Shown: piece after piece, positions 1 through 6,521 of the stretch | Position numbering within the stretch: the first letter of the stretch is position 1 | Layout: each line of letters opens with the position of its first letter | Assembly (NCBI GenBank): GCA_025450095.1 | Contig: JANWID010000038.1 | Location: forward strand, 1 to 7,369 | DNA from: Bacteroidia bacterium | GTDB lineage: Bacteria > Bacteroidota > Bacteroidia > AKYH767-A > OLB10 | Direction: 5' to 3' | Length of the DNA: 7,369 nucleotides | The notes under the pieces: generated by a model | The model's database searches: none | Seen by the model: the letters and a program-made list of their open reading frames with translations, nothing else | Told to the model about the DNA's origin: nothing | Program-made: the position numbers and the translations under genes

Positions 1-1416
1 AATTACAGTGAAAACCACGGATTGAAAAGTAGAATTATTTATTCTATAACCGAAGACCATAACGGAAATATCTGGTTGAGCAGTTCCGGTGATGGTATTT
101 ACAGGTTCGATGGTAAATCATTCCGGAATTTCAATCTTGATCAGGGCCTGAGTGATCTGAATATTACCTCTGTGATTACCGATAAACGCGGGAACATTAT
201 TATCGTCAATAAGAAAAATATTGATGCACTGAACCCGGTGAGTCTTCACCTGGTATCATATGGTGCCGATATGGGAGTTAAAGGAATTGACCCTGATGTG
301 AATGTGGTTGATACGGATATCGATGGAAATGTTTGGGTGGGAACCTCCAATGGAATAATAAAAATAAATCTGGAGGAAAAAGTAGGAGAAAAAAAACCGG
401 TCCTGGTTTTAAAAAATGTTTTATGCTTTCTTGAAAAAATCGATACCTCTCAAAATGTTTTTCCTTACAACAGAAATCATTTTTCGTTTGATTTTACGAC
501 GTTATGGTTTTCAGAACCACAAAAGATCAGCTTTCAGTACAAACTTTCAGGTTATAACAGGGAGTGGATTACAACAGGCGATCGTTTTGTGACATATCCC
601 AATCTCATGCCCGGTGATTACACTTTTATGGTAAGGACCTCTGTGAATAATAATTTTTCTGATTCCGGAGTAGTCTCTTATAACTTTAGGATCCGGTACC
701 CTTTCTGGCAACGTTCATGGTTTATTGGAACCATAGCATGCCTGTTAGCGCTGTTACTTTATTTTTACATTCGATACCGGGATAATAAAATGAAAAGCCG
801 TGAACGAATTAAAAAAGAAAAAATTGAATCCCAGTATGAGATATTGAAAAACCAGGTGAATCCTCACTTCCTGTTTAACAGCTTTAATACCCTGATAACT
901 GTTATTGAGGATGACCGTAATGTTGCTATAGAATATGTAAACCGGCTATCTGATTTTTTCAGATGCATACTTACTTACCGTGAAAAAGATCTGATATCAA
1001 TCGGTGAAGAACTGCTTTTGGTAGAAACTTATATCTTTCTTCAACAGAAAAGATATGGATCAAATTTTCATGTCGACATAAATGTTAATTCTTTATACCG
1101 GCAACAATGCCTTATTCCTCCGTTGGCGCTTCAGATACTTGTCGAAAATTCACTTAAGCACAATGCAGTGTCAAGGGAAACCCGGTTGAAGGTTGAGATC
1201 TTTATTGAACAGGATCAATTCCTGGTTGTGAAAAATAATATTAATCCGAAACTGCAACGCGAACCTTCTACAGGAATTGGTTTACAGAATTTAAAAAACC
1301 GGTATCAGCTAATCAGCCATACCGGAATTATAGTAGTGGATGACAAAGGTTATTTCAGTGTAAAATTGCCATTGATTAAAATAAAAGAAAAAACTCATGA
1401 AGTATCTGATCATTGA
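1..1416 (+). CDS. LytS-type sensor histidine kinase with propeller and Y_Y_Y domains, 5' end outside window
   Basis: This is the C-terminal 471 residues of an inner-membrane two-component sensor kinase. The frame is open to base 1 and the residues before the TTG at 22 (NYSENHGL) fit a propeller repeat, so that TTG is internal, not a start. In order: two-component-regulator propeller blades (for example EDHNGNIWLSSSGDGIYRFD near residues 20-40 and DIDGNVWVGTSNGIIKINL near 107-125); a Y_Y_Y domain (about 160-232) with YKLSGYNREWI; one membrane helix (about 240-257); and a LytS-type His_kinase domain with NPHFLFNSFN, phospho-acceptor His289. The ATPase part has an N-box (LVENSLKHN) and a G-box (GIGLQNLKNRY), so the kinase looks intact. 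The upstream part should hold a signal peptide and more blades that sense an unknown periplasmic ligand. Its 3' end overlaps the regulator gene by 20 nt, indicating co-transcription. Ligand and targets cannot be read from sequence. Confidence 0.95.
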   Translation, partial: NYSENHGLKSRIIYSITEDHNGNIWLSSSGDGIYRFDGKSFRNFNLDQGLSDLNITSVITDKRGNIIIVNKKNIDALNPVSLHLVSYGADMGVKGIDPDVNVVDTDIDGNVWVGTSNGIIKINLEEKVGEKKPVLVLKNVLCFLEKIDTSQNVFPYNRNHFSFDFTTLWFSEPQKISFQYKLSGYNREWITTGDRFVTYPNLMPGDYTFMVRTSVNNNFSDSGVVSYNFRIRYPFWQRSWFIGTIACLLALLLYFYIRYRDNKMKSRERIKKEKIESQYEILKNQVNPHFLFNSFNTLITVIEDDRNVAIEYVNRLSDFFRCILTYREKDLISIGEELLLVETYIFLQQKRYGSNFHVDINVNSLYRQQCLIPPLALQILVENSLKHNAVSRETRLKVEIFIEQDQFLVVKNNINPKLQREPSTGIGLQNLKNRYQLISHTGIIVVDDKGYFSVKLPLIKIKEKTHEVSDH

Positions 1417-2167
1417 AGATGAAGACCCTGCAGCTGCCCGGCTAGAAAAAATGATCGGGGAGATCATGCCGGATGCCGAAAAAGCAGGACATCTTGTCAG
1501 TGTAAAATCGGCCGTAGAATACCTGAAAAAAAATATACATCCCGATCTTATATTTCTCGATATTCAGCTTGGAGATGGCATCAGCTTTGAAATTTTCAAA
1601 TCCATAATGCCACGCTGCCCAGTTATTTTTACAACTGCCTATGATCAGTATGCCGTGCAGGCGTTTAAAGTGAATAGCATCGATTATCTTCTCAAACCAG
1701 TGAAACGGGAAGAACTTTTCGAAGCCCTTTCAAAATTTAAAAATAATTACTCAGCTCCGGTCGATAAGGTGGATTATGGACAATTGGTTGAATTACTCAG
1801 GAACCAAAAAGGATTTCAGAAACGTTTCCTGATTCGTTTCGGTGATACTATTAAAGCAGTCGATGTAAGTGATGTCGCTTATTTTTATACTGAAAATAAA
1901 ATTAACTACCTGTGCACATTTGATAAAAAAACATATCCTATTGATCAGAATCTTGATCAGGTAGAAGATATTGTTGATTCTGGAGTTTTTTTCAGGATAA
2001 ACAGGCAGGTTATAGTGAATGTTAAAGCCATTTCAAGAATGATTTCTTATTCTAAATCCAGGGTGAAGCTGGAACTCAATCCACCTTCAGAAATGGAAAC
2101 AATTGTTAGTACGGAACGGTCCCCAAATTTCAAAACCTGGCTGACCGGTTCAGGGTACTCAAATTAA
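1397..2167 (+). CDS. LytTR-family response regulator
   Basis: A cytoplasmic response regulator of 256 residues, the usual length for the LytR/AlgR family and the expected partner of the overlapping kinase. The receiver domain (1-120) has the acidic pocket EDED (7-10), phospho-acceptor Asp55 in FLDIQL, conserved Thr79/Thr80 in FTTAYDQYA and Lys100 in LLKPVK. A linker follows, then a LytTR DNA-binding domain (about 143-245) with the family signature FFRINRQVIVN (RINRQ at 200-204). All catalytic residues are present, so phosphorylation-dependent DNA binding is expected. The ATG at 1397 is chosen because it gives a receiver that starts at the usual place (MKYLIIEDE); it sits inside the end of the kinase gene. 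The targets are unknown; the envelope cluster beginning 93 nt downstream is a reasonable but unproven candidate. Confidence 0.96.
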   Translation: MKYLIIEDEDPAAARLEKMIGEIMPDAEKAGHLVSVKSAVEYLKKNIHPDLIFLDIQLGDGISFEIFKSIMPRCPVIFTTAYDQYAVQAFKVNSIDYLLKPVKREELFEALSKFKNNYSAPVDKVDYGQLVELLRNQKGFQKRFLIRFGDTIKAVDVSDVAYFYTENKINYLCTFDKKTYPIDQNLDQVEDIVDSGVFFRINRQVIVNVKAISRMISYSKSRVKLELNPPSEMETIVSTERSPNFKTWLTGSGYSN

Positions 2168-2237
2168 CTGACACTCTTTCGGAGCGGAATTTTTCCCATT
2201 CAGCTATTTTTATGCAGCGATCCTGAATAACAGGAAT

Positions 2238-2245
2238 TAGTTTTG
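2238..2245 (+). promoter_or_regulatory. Candidate Bacteroidota -7 promoter element (TAGTTTTG)
   Basis: TAGTTTTG is an exact match to the Bacteroidota -7 consensus TAnnTTTG. A clear -33 TTTG is not seen; the nearest similar string is the T-rich TTTTTATG at 2207-2214, spaced a little too far. Transcription would start near 2250, just before the ATG codons at 2261 and 2270, and the element overlaps the in-frame TTG at 2243, which argues against that codon as a start. A small hairpin (TCCTG 2221-2225, loop AATAA, CAGGA 2231-2235) lies immediately upstream and could be a weak terminator for the regulator gene or an operator; neither is established. Confidence 0.4.
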
Positions 2246-2260
2246 TCATCAGATGAGATT

Positions 2261-3046
2261 ATGGAATATATGAAATCTGGTTGCAGCAATAAAACATACA
2301 CTGTATGGAAACTGTTTTTAATTATGATTGCGCTGCTGAACTTTCTGACTATGCCAGGTTGCAAACACGAACCACTTATCCCTGCAGGTGAACCTACCGG
2401 TGAAAATAATGGTACCGGAAATAACGGAAATAATTCTGGTAATGGTCTTCCCTGCAATCCTGATTCTATTTACTTTCAACAACAAATCCTGCCATTCCTG
2501 ATTACCAATTGCGCCAAAAGTGGTTGTCACGATGCAGCATCCGCACAGGATGGTGTAATACTGAATAATTACAATAATGTAATTAATACAGGAGAAGTCG
2601 AAGCATTCGATCCTGATAACAGTGATTTATGGGAAGTGATAACAGAGTCCGATCCTGATAAGGTAATGCCACCTCCTGGTGAAAATCAATTAACCCAGTC
2701 GCAAATTAATATGATTGAGGATTGGATTAACCAGGGAGCACAAAACCTGATTTGTGATGATGGACTTGCAGGTTGTGATTCTTTGGGAGTGAGCTATTCA
2801 ATTGATGTTCAGCCTATAATACAAAATAAATGCGTAGGTTGTCACGCTACAGGTAATAGTGGTAATGCATTTGTTAATTTGTCATCATATTCCGGGGTTG
2901 CTGCAGTAGCATCAACCAATCAACTGGTGGGAGCAATAACACATAATCAGAATTATGCACCGATGCCAATGAATGGCCCGATGCTTTCCGGTTGTGAAAT
3001 TGGAAAAATCAGATCCTGGGTCAATGAAGGAATGCTTAATAACTGA
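2261..3046 (+). CDS. Two-domain c-type cytochrome lipoprotein
   Basis: A predicted exported lipoprotein of 261 residues carrying two covalent-heme domains, probably an electron carrier facing the periplasm or outer membrane. It has an N-terminal hydrophobic segment (about 18-31) ending in a lipobox-like MPGC (Cys34), then a flexible Asn/Gly-rich linker (about 42-63). Domain 1 has an unusual CX4CH heme motif, CAKSGCH (84-90), with a likely distal Met136 in VMPPPG. Domain 2 has a standard CVGCH (191-195) and candidate distal Met235 or Met237 in APMPM. Additional cysteines at 65 and 172 each stand 19 residues before the first heme cysteine; Cys245 may pair with Cys172. ATG 2261 is preferred over TTG 2243 because the candidate promoter overlaps the TTG; ATG 2270 is an equally good alternative. 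Domain 2 is clearly paralogous to the next gene's product, 4 nt downstream. The type of heme protein is well supported; redox partner and pathway are unknown. Confidence 0.88.
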   Translation: MEYMKSGCSNKTYTVWKLFLIMIALLNFLTMPGCKHEPLIPAGEPTGENNGTGNNGNNSGNGLPCNPDSIYFQQQILPFLITNCAKSGCHDAASAQDGVILNNYNNVINTGEVEAFDPDNSDLWEVITESDPDKVMPPPGENQLTQSQINMIEDWINQGAQNLICDDGLAGCDSLGVSYSIDVQPIIQNKCVGCHATGNSGNAFVNLSSYSGVAAVASTNQLVGAITHNQNYAPMPMNGPMLSGCEIGKIRSWVNEGMLNN

Positions 3047-3050
3047 CGGA

Positions 3051-3422
3051 ATGTTAAGGAAAATTTTCCCTGTCTATGTAATTTTTGCAACACTTGTATT
3101 TCAAGGGTGTTATTATGATGTGGAAGAAGAACTATATCCTGATAATGCAACCTGCATAACGGATTCAATTACTTACATTCTGACTGTTCGTCCAATCCTT
3201 GATCAAAACTGTATGGAATGCCATAACGCAGTTTCCAATCTTGGAAATGTTACACTGGAAACTTATTCTGATGTAGCGGGCGTTGCAAGTTCGGGACAGT
3301 TAGTTGGGGCTATCAGTCACGATCCTGCATATGCTGCCATGCCTCAGGGAAAATCAATGCTGGATGATTGTACAATTCTAAAAATCGAAACCTGGGTTCT
3401 TGCCGGGTCTCCAAATAATTAA
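3051..3422 (+). CDS. Single-domain c-type cytochrome lipoprotein
   Basis: A small exported heme lipoprotein of 123 residues. The ATG at 3051 gives a short classic lipoprotein signal (MLRKIFPVYVIFATLVFQGC, acylated Cys20), starting 4 nt after the previous stop. The reading frame is open further upstream to 2973, but that extension is hydrophilic, overlaps the upstream gene and would bury the signal peptide. The heme motif is CMECH (54-58), and the candidate distal ligand lies in AAMPQGKSM. Cys35, 19 residues before the heme site, and Cys107 near the last helix may form a disulfide. By hand alignment about 40 of roughly 82 residues are identical to the second domain of the preceding gene, including QLVGAI, YAxMP and the C-terminal NN, so this is a recent-looking tandem paralogue. 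It probably acts with that protein in one electron-transfer path. Confidence 0.88.
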   Translation: MLRKIFPVYVIFATLVFQGCYYDVEEELYPDNATCITDSITYILTVRPILDQNCMECHNAVSNLGNVTLETYSDVAGVASSGQLVGAISHDPAYAAMPQGKSMLDDCTILKIETWVLAGSPNN

Positions 3423-3427
3423 GTAAA

Positions 3428-3841
3428 ATGAAAAAAGTGTTAGTAGTTGTTCTGGTTATTGCATTGATAGCAGCAGGTTATGGATTTTATTTGTATAACA
3501 AACCTGTTGCTGATACAAACGATCTAAAGGCTGCATATACACTTTCTGCAGACGAACTCTTCAACCAGTTTGAAAATGACGAATCCGGAGCAAATGCAAA
3601 ATACCTTGGTAAAATCATCGAAGTAAACGGAAAAATCAGAGAATTTAGTATTGGTGACAGTGGTGAAATTAACCTTGTATTGTCTTCCGGATCAGATATG
3701 TTTGGCATAAATTGTGGGTTGAGCAAAGGACAGGATTCAGAGTATCGCAATTTCCGGGAAGGTGATTCAATAAAAGTTAAAGGTGAATGTTCAGGGATTT
3801 CGATGGATGTAGTGCTCACCAGGTGTGTTATAGTGAAGTAA
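3428..3841 (+). CDS. Membrane-anchored OB-fold protein, tRNA_anti-like family
   Basis: A 137-residue protein with an N-terminal hydrophobic segment (residues 3-23, MKKVLVVVLVIALIAAGYGF) that acts as a membrane anchor or uncleaved signal, followed by a short spacer and one OB-fold-like domain (about 38-136). The pattern LSADELFNQFENDE, then YLGKIIEVNGKI, then FREGDSIKVKGECSG matches the tRNA_anti-like family. Despite the family name, the exported position makes tRNA binding unlikely. No catalytic motif is seen; it contains three cysteines, in GINC, GEC and TRC. The start codon follows the preceding stop by 5 nt, so it is almost certainly co-transcribed with the cytochrome genes. Function unknown; a structural or ligand-binding role in the same envelope module is inferred from position only. 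Confidence 0.85.
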   Translation: MKKVLVVVLVIALIAAGYGFYLYNKPVADTNDLKAAYTLSADELFNQFENDESGANAKYLGKIIEVNGKIREFSIGDSGEINLVLSSGSDMFGINCGLSKGQDSEYRNFREGDSIKVKGECSGISMDVVLTRCVIVK

Positions 3842-3883
3842 AGAATTTAATAAATTATTTAGACACAATTAAATTAAATAACA

Positions 3884-4450
3884 ATGAAAAAGTCAGTTTT
3901 TGCAATTGTTATATTCAGTATGCTGGCGGCATCAGCACTGAATGCACAAAACAGGTATTTTACCAAAGAAGGCAAGGCGCATTTTATTTCGAAAGCTCCA
4001 CTTGAAAAGATTGAGGCTGTTAACAGGAAAGTTACCAGTGTTCTTGATATTTCCACAGGACAAATTGAATTTTCAGTGTTGATGAAAGCTTTCGAATTCG
4101 AAAAAGCATTGATGCAGGAACATTTCAACGAAAATTATGTGGAATCAGATAAATTCCCTAAAGCAGTTTTCAAAGGTAAAATTGAAGATGCCGATAAAGT
4201 AAATTGGACCACTGATGGTAATTATCCTGTGAAAGTATCCGGAAAGATGACCATTCATGGAGTCACAAAGGATATTACTGTACCCGGTAATATTGAAATC
4301 AAATCAGGCGATATTCATGGCACATCTGCTTTTAATATCCTGGTAAAGGATTATGATATTGCAATTCCGAACCTTGTAAAGGATAAAATTTCTGAATCTG
4401 TTAGCATCGACGTGGATATGGATTACGAATTGTTCACTGCTAACAAGTAA
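3884..4450 (+). CDS. Secreted YceI-family protein
   Basis: A periplasmic YceI-domain protein of 188 residues with a Sec signal peptide (MKKSVFAIVIFSMLAASALNA, cleavage probably near residue 21-22). The mature part is almost entirely one YceI domain: AHFISKAPLEKIEAVN at its start, then FEKALMQEHFNENYVESDKF, KMTIHGVTKDITVPG and the closing SVSIDVDMDYELF. YceI proteins adopt a lipocalin-like barrel and known members bind long polyisoprenoids such as octaprenyl compounds; the E. coli namesake sits beside a cytochrome b561 gene. Here it lies between heme proteins and an outer-membrane barrel, which fits a role with quinones or other isoprenoids, but the ligand is inferred. A 42-nt AT-rich gap separates it from the OB-fold gene; no TAnnTTTG element is visible there, so readthrough from upstream is likely. 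Confidence 0.93.
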   Translation: MKKSVFAIVIFSMLAASALNAQNRYFTKEGKAHFISKAPLEKIEAVNRKVTSVLDISTGQIEFSVLMKAFEFEKALMQEHFNENYVESDKFPKAVFKGKIEDADKVNWTTDGNYPVKVSGKMTIHGVTKDITVPGNIEIKSGDIHGTSAFNILVKDYDIAIPNLVKDKISESVSIDVDMDYELFTANK

Positions 4451-4467
4451 GTATCGGGCTGCGTTTT

Positions 4468-5379
4468 ATGAATGGGTTGTTTCAAGGATGCGTTTTGTTT
4501 TTATTATTGGTAATTCCCGGCAGGGCATTCTCCCAGGATGACCTGCTGCAAATGCTTGGAGATGATAAGCCGGAACTGGAAAGAATTACCAGCGCTTTTA
4601 AATCCACCCGGGTAATAGGAAGTCATTCCATTGAACATTTAGCCGGTGGGGTCCTGGATTTCCGGATCATGCACCGGTTTGGAGCCCTTAATACCGGATC
4701 ATATGAATTGTTCGGCCTCGACCAGGCAACTATTCGACTTGGTTTTGATTATGGGATCAACGATCGGCTCACGGTAGGATTTGGAAGAAGCTCGTTATAT
4801 AAAGAGCTCGATGGATTTGTGAAGTACCGGTTGCTTTGGCAGTCAAAAGGCGCAAAAAATATTCCGTTATCAATAATTGCAGTCACAGGAATGACATGTA
4901 ATATGATGAAATGGCAATACCCCGATCGTGAAAATTTCACTTCATCGCGTCTGGGATACTATTACCAGGTTATTTTCGGTCGCAAATTTTCAGATCACTT
5001 TACACTACAAATTAGCCCCGTTATGGTGCACCGGAATCTTGTGGCAACTGTTGAAGACAATCATGACATTTACTCAGTAGAAATTGGAACACGAATCAAG
5101 TTATTACAACGGATTGCAATTACCGCAGATTACTTTTATGTGTTTCCCAATCAGCTTGGGGATGAGTTTACCTCTCCTTTATCGCTAGGGATCGATATCG
5201 AAACAGGTGGTCATGTTTTCCAGATTCACTGCACGAACGCACCTGCGATGAATGAAAAAACTTTTATCACTGAAACGACAGGAAAATGGAGCAAAGGCGA
5301 TATTCACCTTGGGTTTAATATTTCAAGGGTATTTACACTTTCGTCGAGAAAGCGGGGAAAAACTCCTGCTCCGGAATAA
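4468..5379 (+). CDS. DUF5777-family beta-barrel protein
   Basis: A 303-residue predicted outer-membrane beta-barrel. The N-terminus is a signal peptide (MNGLFQGCVLFLLLVIPGRA, cleavage near FSQ-DD, about residue 23). The mature protein shows family hallmarks I recognise from DUF5777: FKSTRVIGSHSIEHLAGG, LDFRIMHRFG, ELFGLDQATIRLGFDYG and DRLTVGFGRSS, then alternating hydrophobic/polar strands (for example FTLQISPVMVHRN, ITADYFYVFPN) and a strand near the end (HLGFNISRVFTL). It has no heme motif or catalytic site. It follows the YceI gene by 17 nt and is probably the last gene of the cluster, with a possible terminator downstream. The family has no defined function to my knowledge; channel, docking site for the heme lipoproteins or lipid handling are all possible. 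Confidence 0.9.
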   Translation: MNGLFQGCVLFLLLVIPGRAFSQDDLLQMLGDDKPELERITSAFKSTRVIGSHSIEHLAGGVLDFRIMHRFGALNTGSYELFGLDQATIRLGFDYGINDRLTVGFGRSSLYKELDGFVKYRLLWQSKGAKNIPLSIIAVTGMTCNMMKWQYPDRENFTSSRLGYYYQVIFGRKFSDHFTLQISPVMVHRNLVATVEDNHDIYSVEIGTRIKLLQRIAITADYFYVFPNQLGDEFTSPLSLGIDIETGGHVFQIHCTNAPAMNEKTFITETTGKWSKGDIHLGFNISRVFTLSSRKRGKTPAPE

Positions 5380-5410
5380 TACTTTTTTTACTTAAGTGAA
5401 AGTTTAAATA

Positions 5411-5450
5411 ACTGTATTCAGTAGAATCTACAGTAATTCCAATTTTTTTT
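5411..5450 (+). terminator. Possible terminator after the envelope cluster
   Basis: A stem ACTGTA (5411-5416) pairs with TACAGT (5429-5434), extended by TTC (5417-5419) with GAA (5424-5426) around the loop AGTA and a two-base bulge. A run of eight T follows at 5443-5450. The T-run begins 8 nt after the stem rather than directly, and the stem is AT-rich, so this is a weak intrinsic terminator at best. Its place 31 nt after the DUF5777 stop and before a separate gene supports the call. Confidence 0.35.
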
Positions 5451-5497
5451 ATTCAACATGATTTTCTAATTTTAAAACCTGCAAATAATCTTGGCAT

Positions 5498-6187
5498 ATG
5501 AAAAAAGTGCTTATTACAGGTGCATCCGGGGCTTTAGGAACAGAAGTATGCAAAGTATTCATGGAAGGTGGATACCATGTAATTGCCATAACAAGGAACC
5601 ATTCGGTAGCAGAGATTCAGAAACTATCAAAAAAATTGACTTCATATACATTAGACCTGGTGAATGAAGAAGCCGTAGGTGTTACATTTCATGAGATCGT
5701 CAAAAAACATGGTAAAATAGATGCCGGTGTATTTCTTGCAGGTGGATTTGAAGGAGGTAATTTCGAAAAAACAGATGGTAATTTGTTGCAACGCATGCAT
5801 ACATTGAATTTTGAATCAGCATTTCACATTTCACGAATACTTTTTAATGAAATGGAAAAATGGGGTGGGGGCAGATTGGTTTTTATTGGGGCAAGACCAG
5901 CTATTGAATCTAAGAATGCAGATACATCTGTTGCGTATGCTCTGAGCAAATCACTTGTCGTAAAATTATCAGAGCTATTTAATGTTGCAGGCAGGAAGTC
6001 CGGTATAGTGTCATCAGTATTTGTTCCTTCTGTAATTGATACACCTGCAAACCGTAAAAGCATGCCCGGATTGGATTTTTCAAAATGGGTGGATCCACGC
6101 GATATTGCACAAAACATTTTATTTTTTTGTTCAAAGAGTGGTGCGATTATCCGTGAAGGAGTATTCAAAGTTTATGGTAACGCTTAA
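5498..6187 (+). CDS. Short-chain dehydrogenase/reductase, dihydropteridine-reductase-like
   Basis: A cytoplasmic NAD(P)-dependent oxidoreductase of 229 residues with a Rossmann fold. The cofactor loop is TGASGALG (7-14), and the catalytic Tyr147 and Lys151 are in YALSK. The usual SDR serine, 13 residues before the Tyr, is absent: that position is Pro134 in GARPAI (131-136). Three further segments resemble eukaryotic QDPR as I remember it: AGGFEGG (81-87, where most SDRs have NNAG), the GA-(R/K)-x-A segment, and DTPANRKSMPGLDFSKW (181-197). This suggests a quinonoid dihydropterin reductase-like enzyme, somewhat shorter than the roughly 244-residue human protein. Arg after the second strand (AITRN) may favour NADPH over NADH. 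The gene stands alone, 118 nt after the barrel gene, with TAATCTTG (5486-5493, one mismatch to TAnnTTTG) just before the ATG. SDR membership is certain; the substrate is inference. Confidence 0.93.
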   Translation: MKKVLITGASGALGTEVCKVFMEGGYHVIAITRNHSVAEIQKLSKKLTSYTLDLVNEEAVGVTFHEIVKKHGKIDAGVFLAGGFEGGNFEKTDGNLLQRMHTLNFESAFHISRILFNEMEKWGGGRLVFIGARPAIESKNADTSVAYALSKSLVVKLSELFNVAGRKSGIVSSVFVPSVIDTPANRKSMPGLDFSKWVDPRDIAQNILFFCSKSGAIIREGVFKVYGNA

Positions 6188-6256
6188 TCTTATCTGTGGC
6201 ATATAATTTGTTATTTGTCGGAAAGTTTTTTCATAAAAATTCCATTAGCTGAGTTT

Positions 6257-6281
6257 CTGAATCCTGAATGTAGGATTTCAG
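6257..6281 (+). terminator. Hairpin after the dehydrogenase gene, possible terminator
   Basis: CTGAATCCT (6257-6265) pairs with AGGATTTCAG (6272-6281) through nine base pairs and one bulged base, with loop GAATGT. It lies about 70 nt after the dehydrogenase stop. The following sequence (TTATATTGTTGT) is T-rich but interrupted, so an intrinsic terminator is possible rather than clear; it could equally be an mRNA 3'-end stabilising stem. Confidence 0.3.
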
Positions 6282-6513
6282 TTATATTGTTGTAAATAGC
6301 CTTTCCGAATCAGTTCATGGATTTTTTCTGCATGTTCCTTACATTGTTTATGTATGGTTTTTATTTAGTTGCCGGTTATTATATTCAACGGTAACCCTGT
6401 AGCTGCCTGCCTTTCGCAGGAATAACAAACAGTTTGCAGCAACAAATTTCATTTATTTCTTACAATTCGCCGTAGCGTATTACATCTTCAATGTACCTGG
6501 TGATACTCTGGGA

Positions 6514-6521
6514 TATTTTTG
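6514..6521 (+). promoter_or_regulatory. Candidate Bacteroidota -7 promoter element (TATTTTTG)
   Basis: TATTTTTG is an exact match to TAnnTTTG. Initiation would fall near 6528, giving a leader of about 40 nt before the ATG at 6569. No -33 TTTG is seen at the right distance (TTCAATG is nearest), and a sigma70-like TATAGTATAAG follows at 6529-6539, so the call rests on the -7 match and its position before a gene that needs its own promoter. Confidence 0.4.

Noticed and set aside
22..1416. TTG at 22 as the start of the sensor kinase
   Set aside because: The frame is open to base 1 and the upstream residues continue a propeller repeat, so the gene begins outside the window.
2200..2530. Two minus-strand open frames opposite the first cytochrome gene
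   Set aside because: No domain or signal peptide is recognisable, and both lie antisense to a well-supported heme protein.
2973..3050. N-terminal extension of the second cytochrome from 2973
   Set aside because: It overlaps the end of the first cytochrome gene, is not conserved-looking, and would bury the lipoprotein signal that starts at the ATG at 3051.
3487..4128. Minus-strand frames opposite the OB-fold and YceI genes, and a + frame at 3787-4005
   Set aside because: All are shadows of strong coding frames with clear family motifs.
5381..5404. Palindrome ACTTAAGT with flanking ACTTT/AAAGT after the barrel gene
   Set aside because: It is short and AT-rich, of a kind expected by chance in such sequence, and has no typical operator context; the stem at 5411 is the better terminator candidate.
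5824..6168. Minus-strand 114-residue frame inside the dehydrogenase
   Set aside because: It lies antisense to the conserved catalytic region of the SDR and has no recognisable motif.
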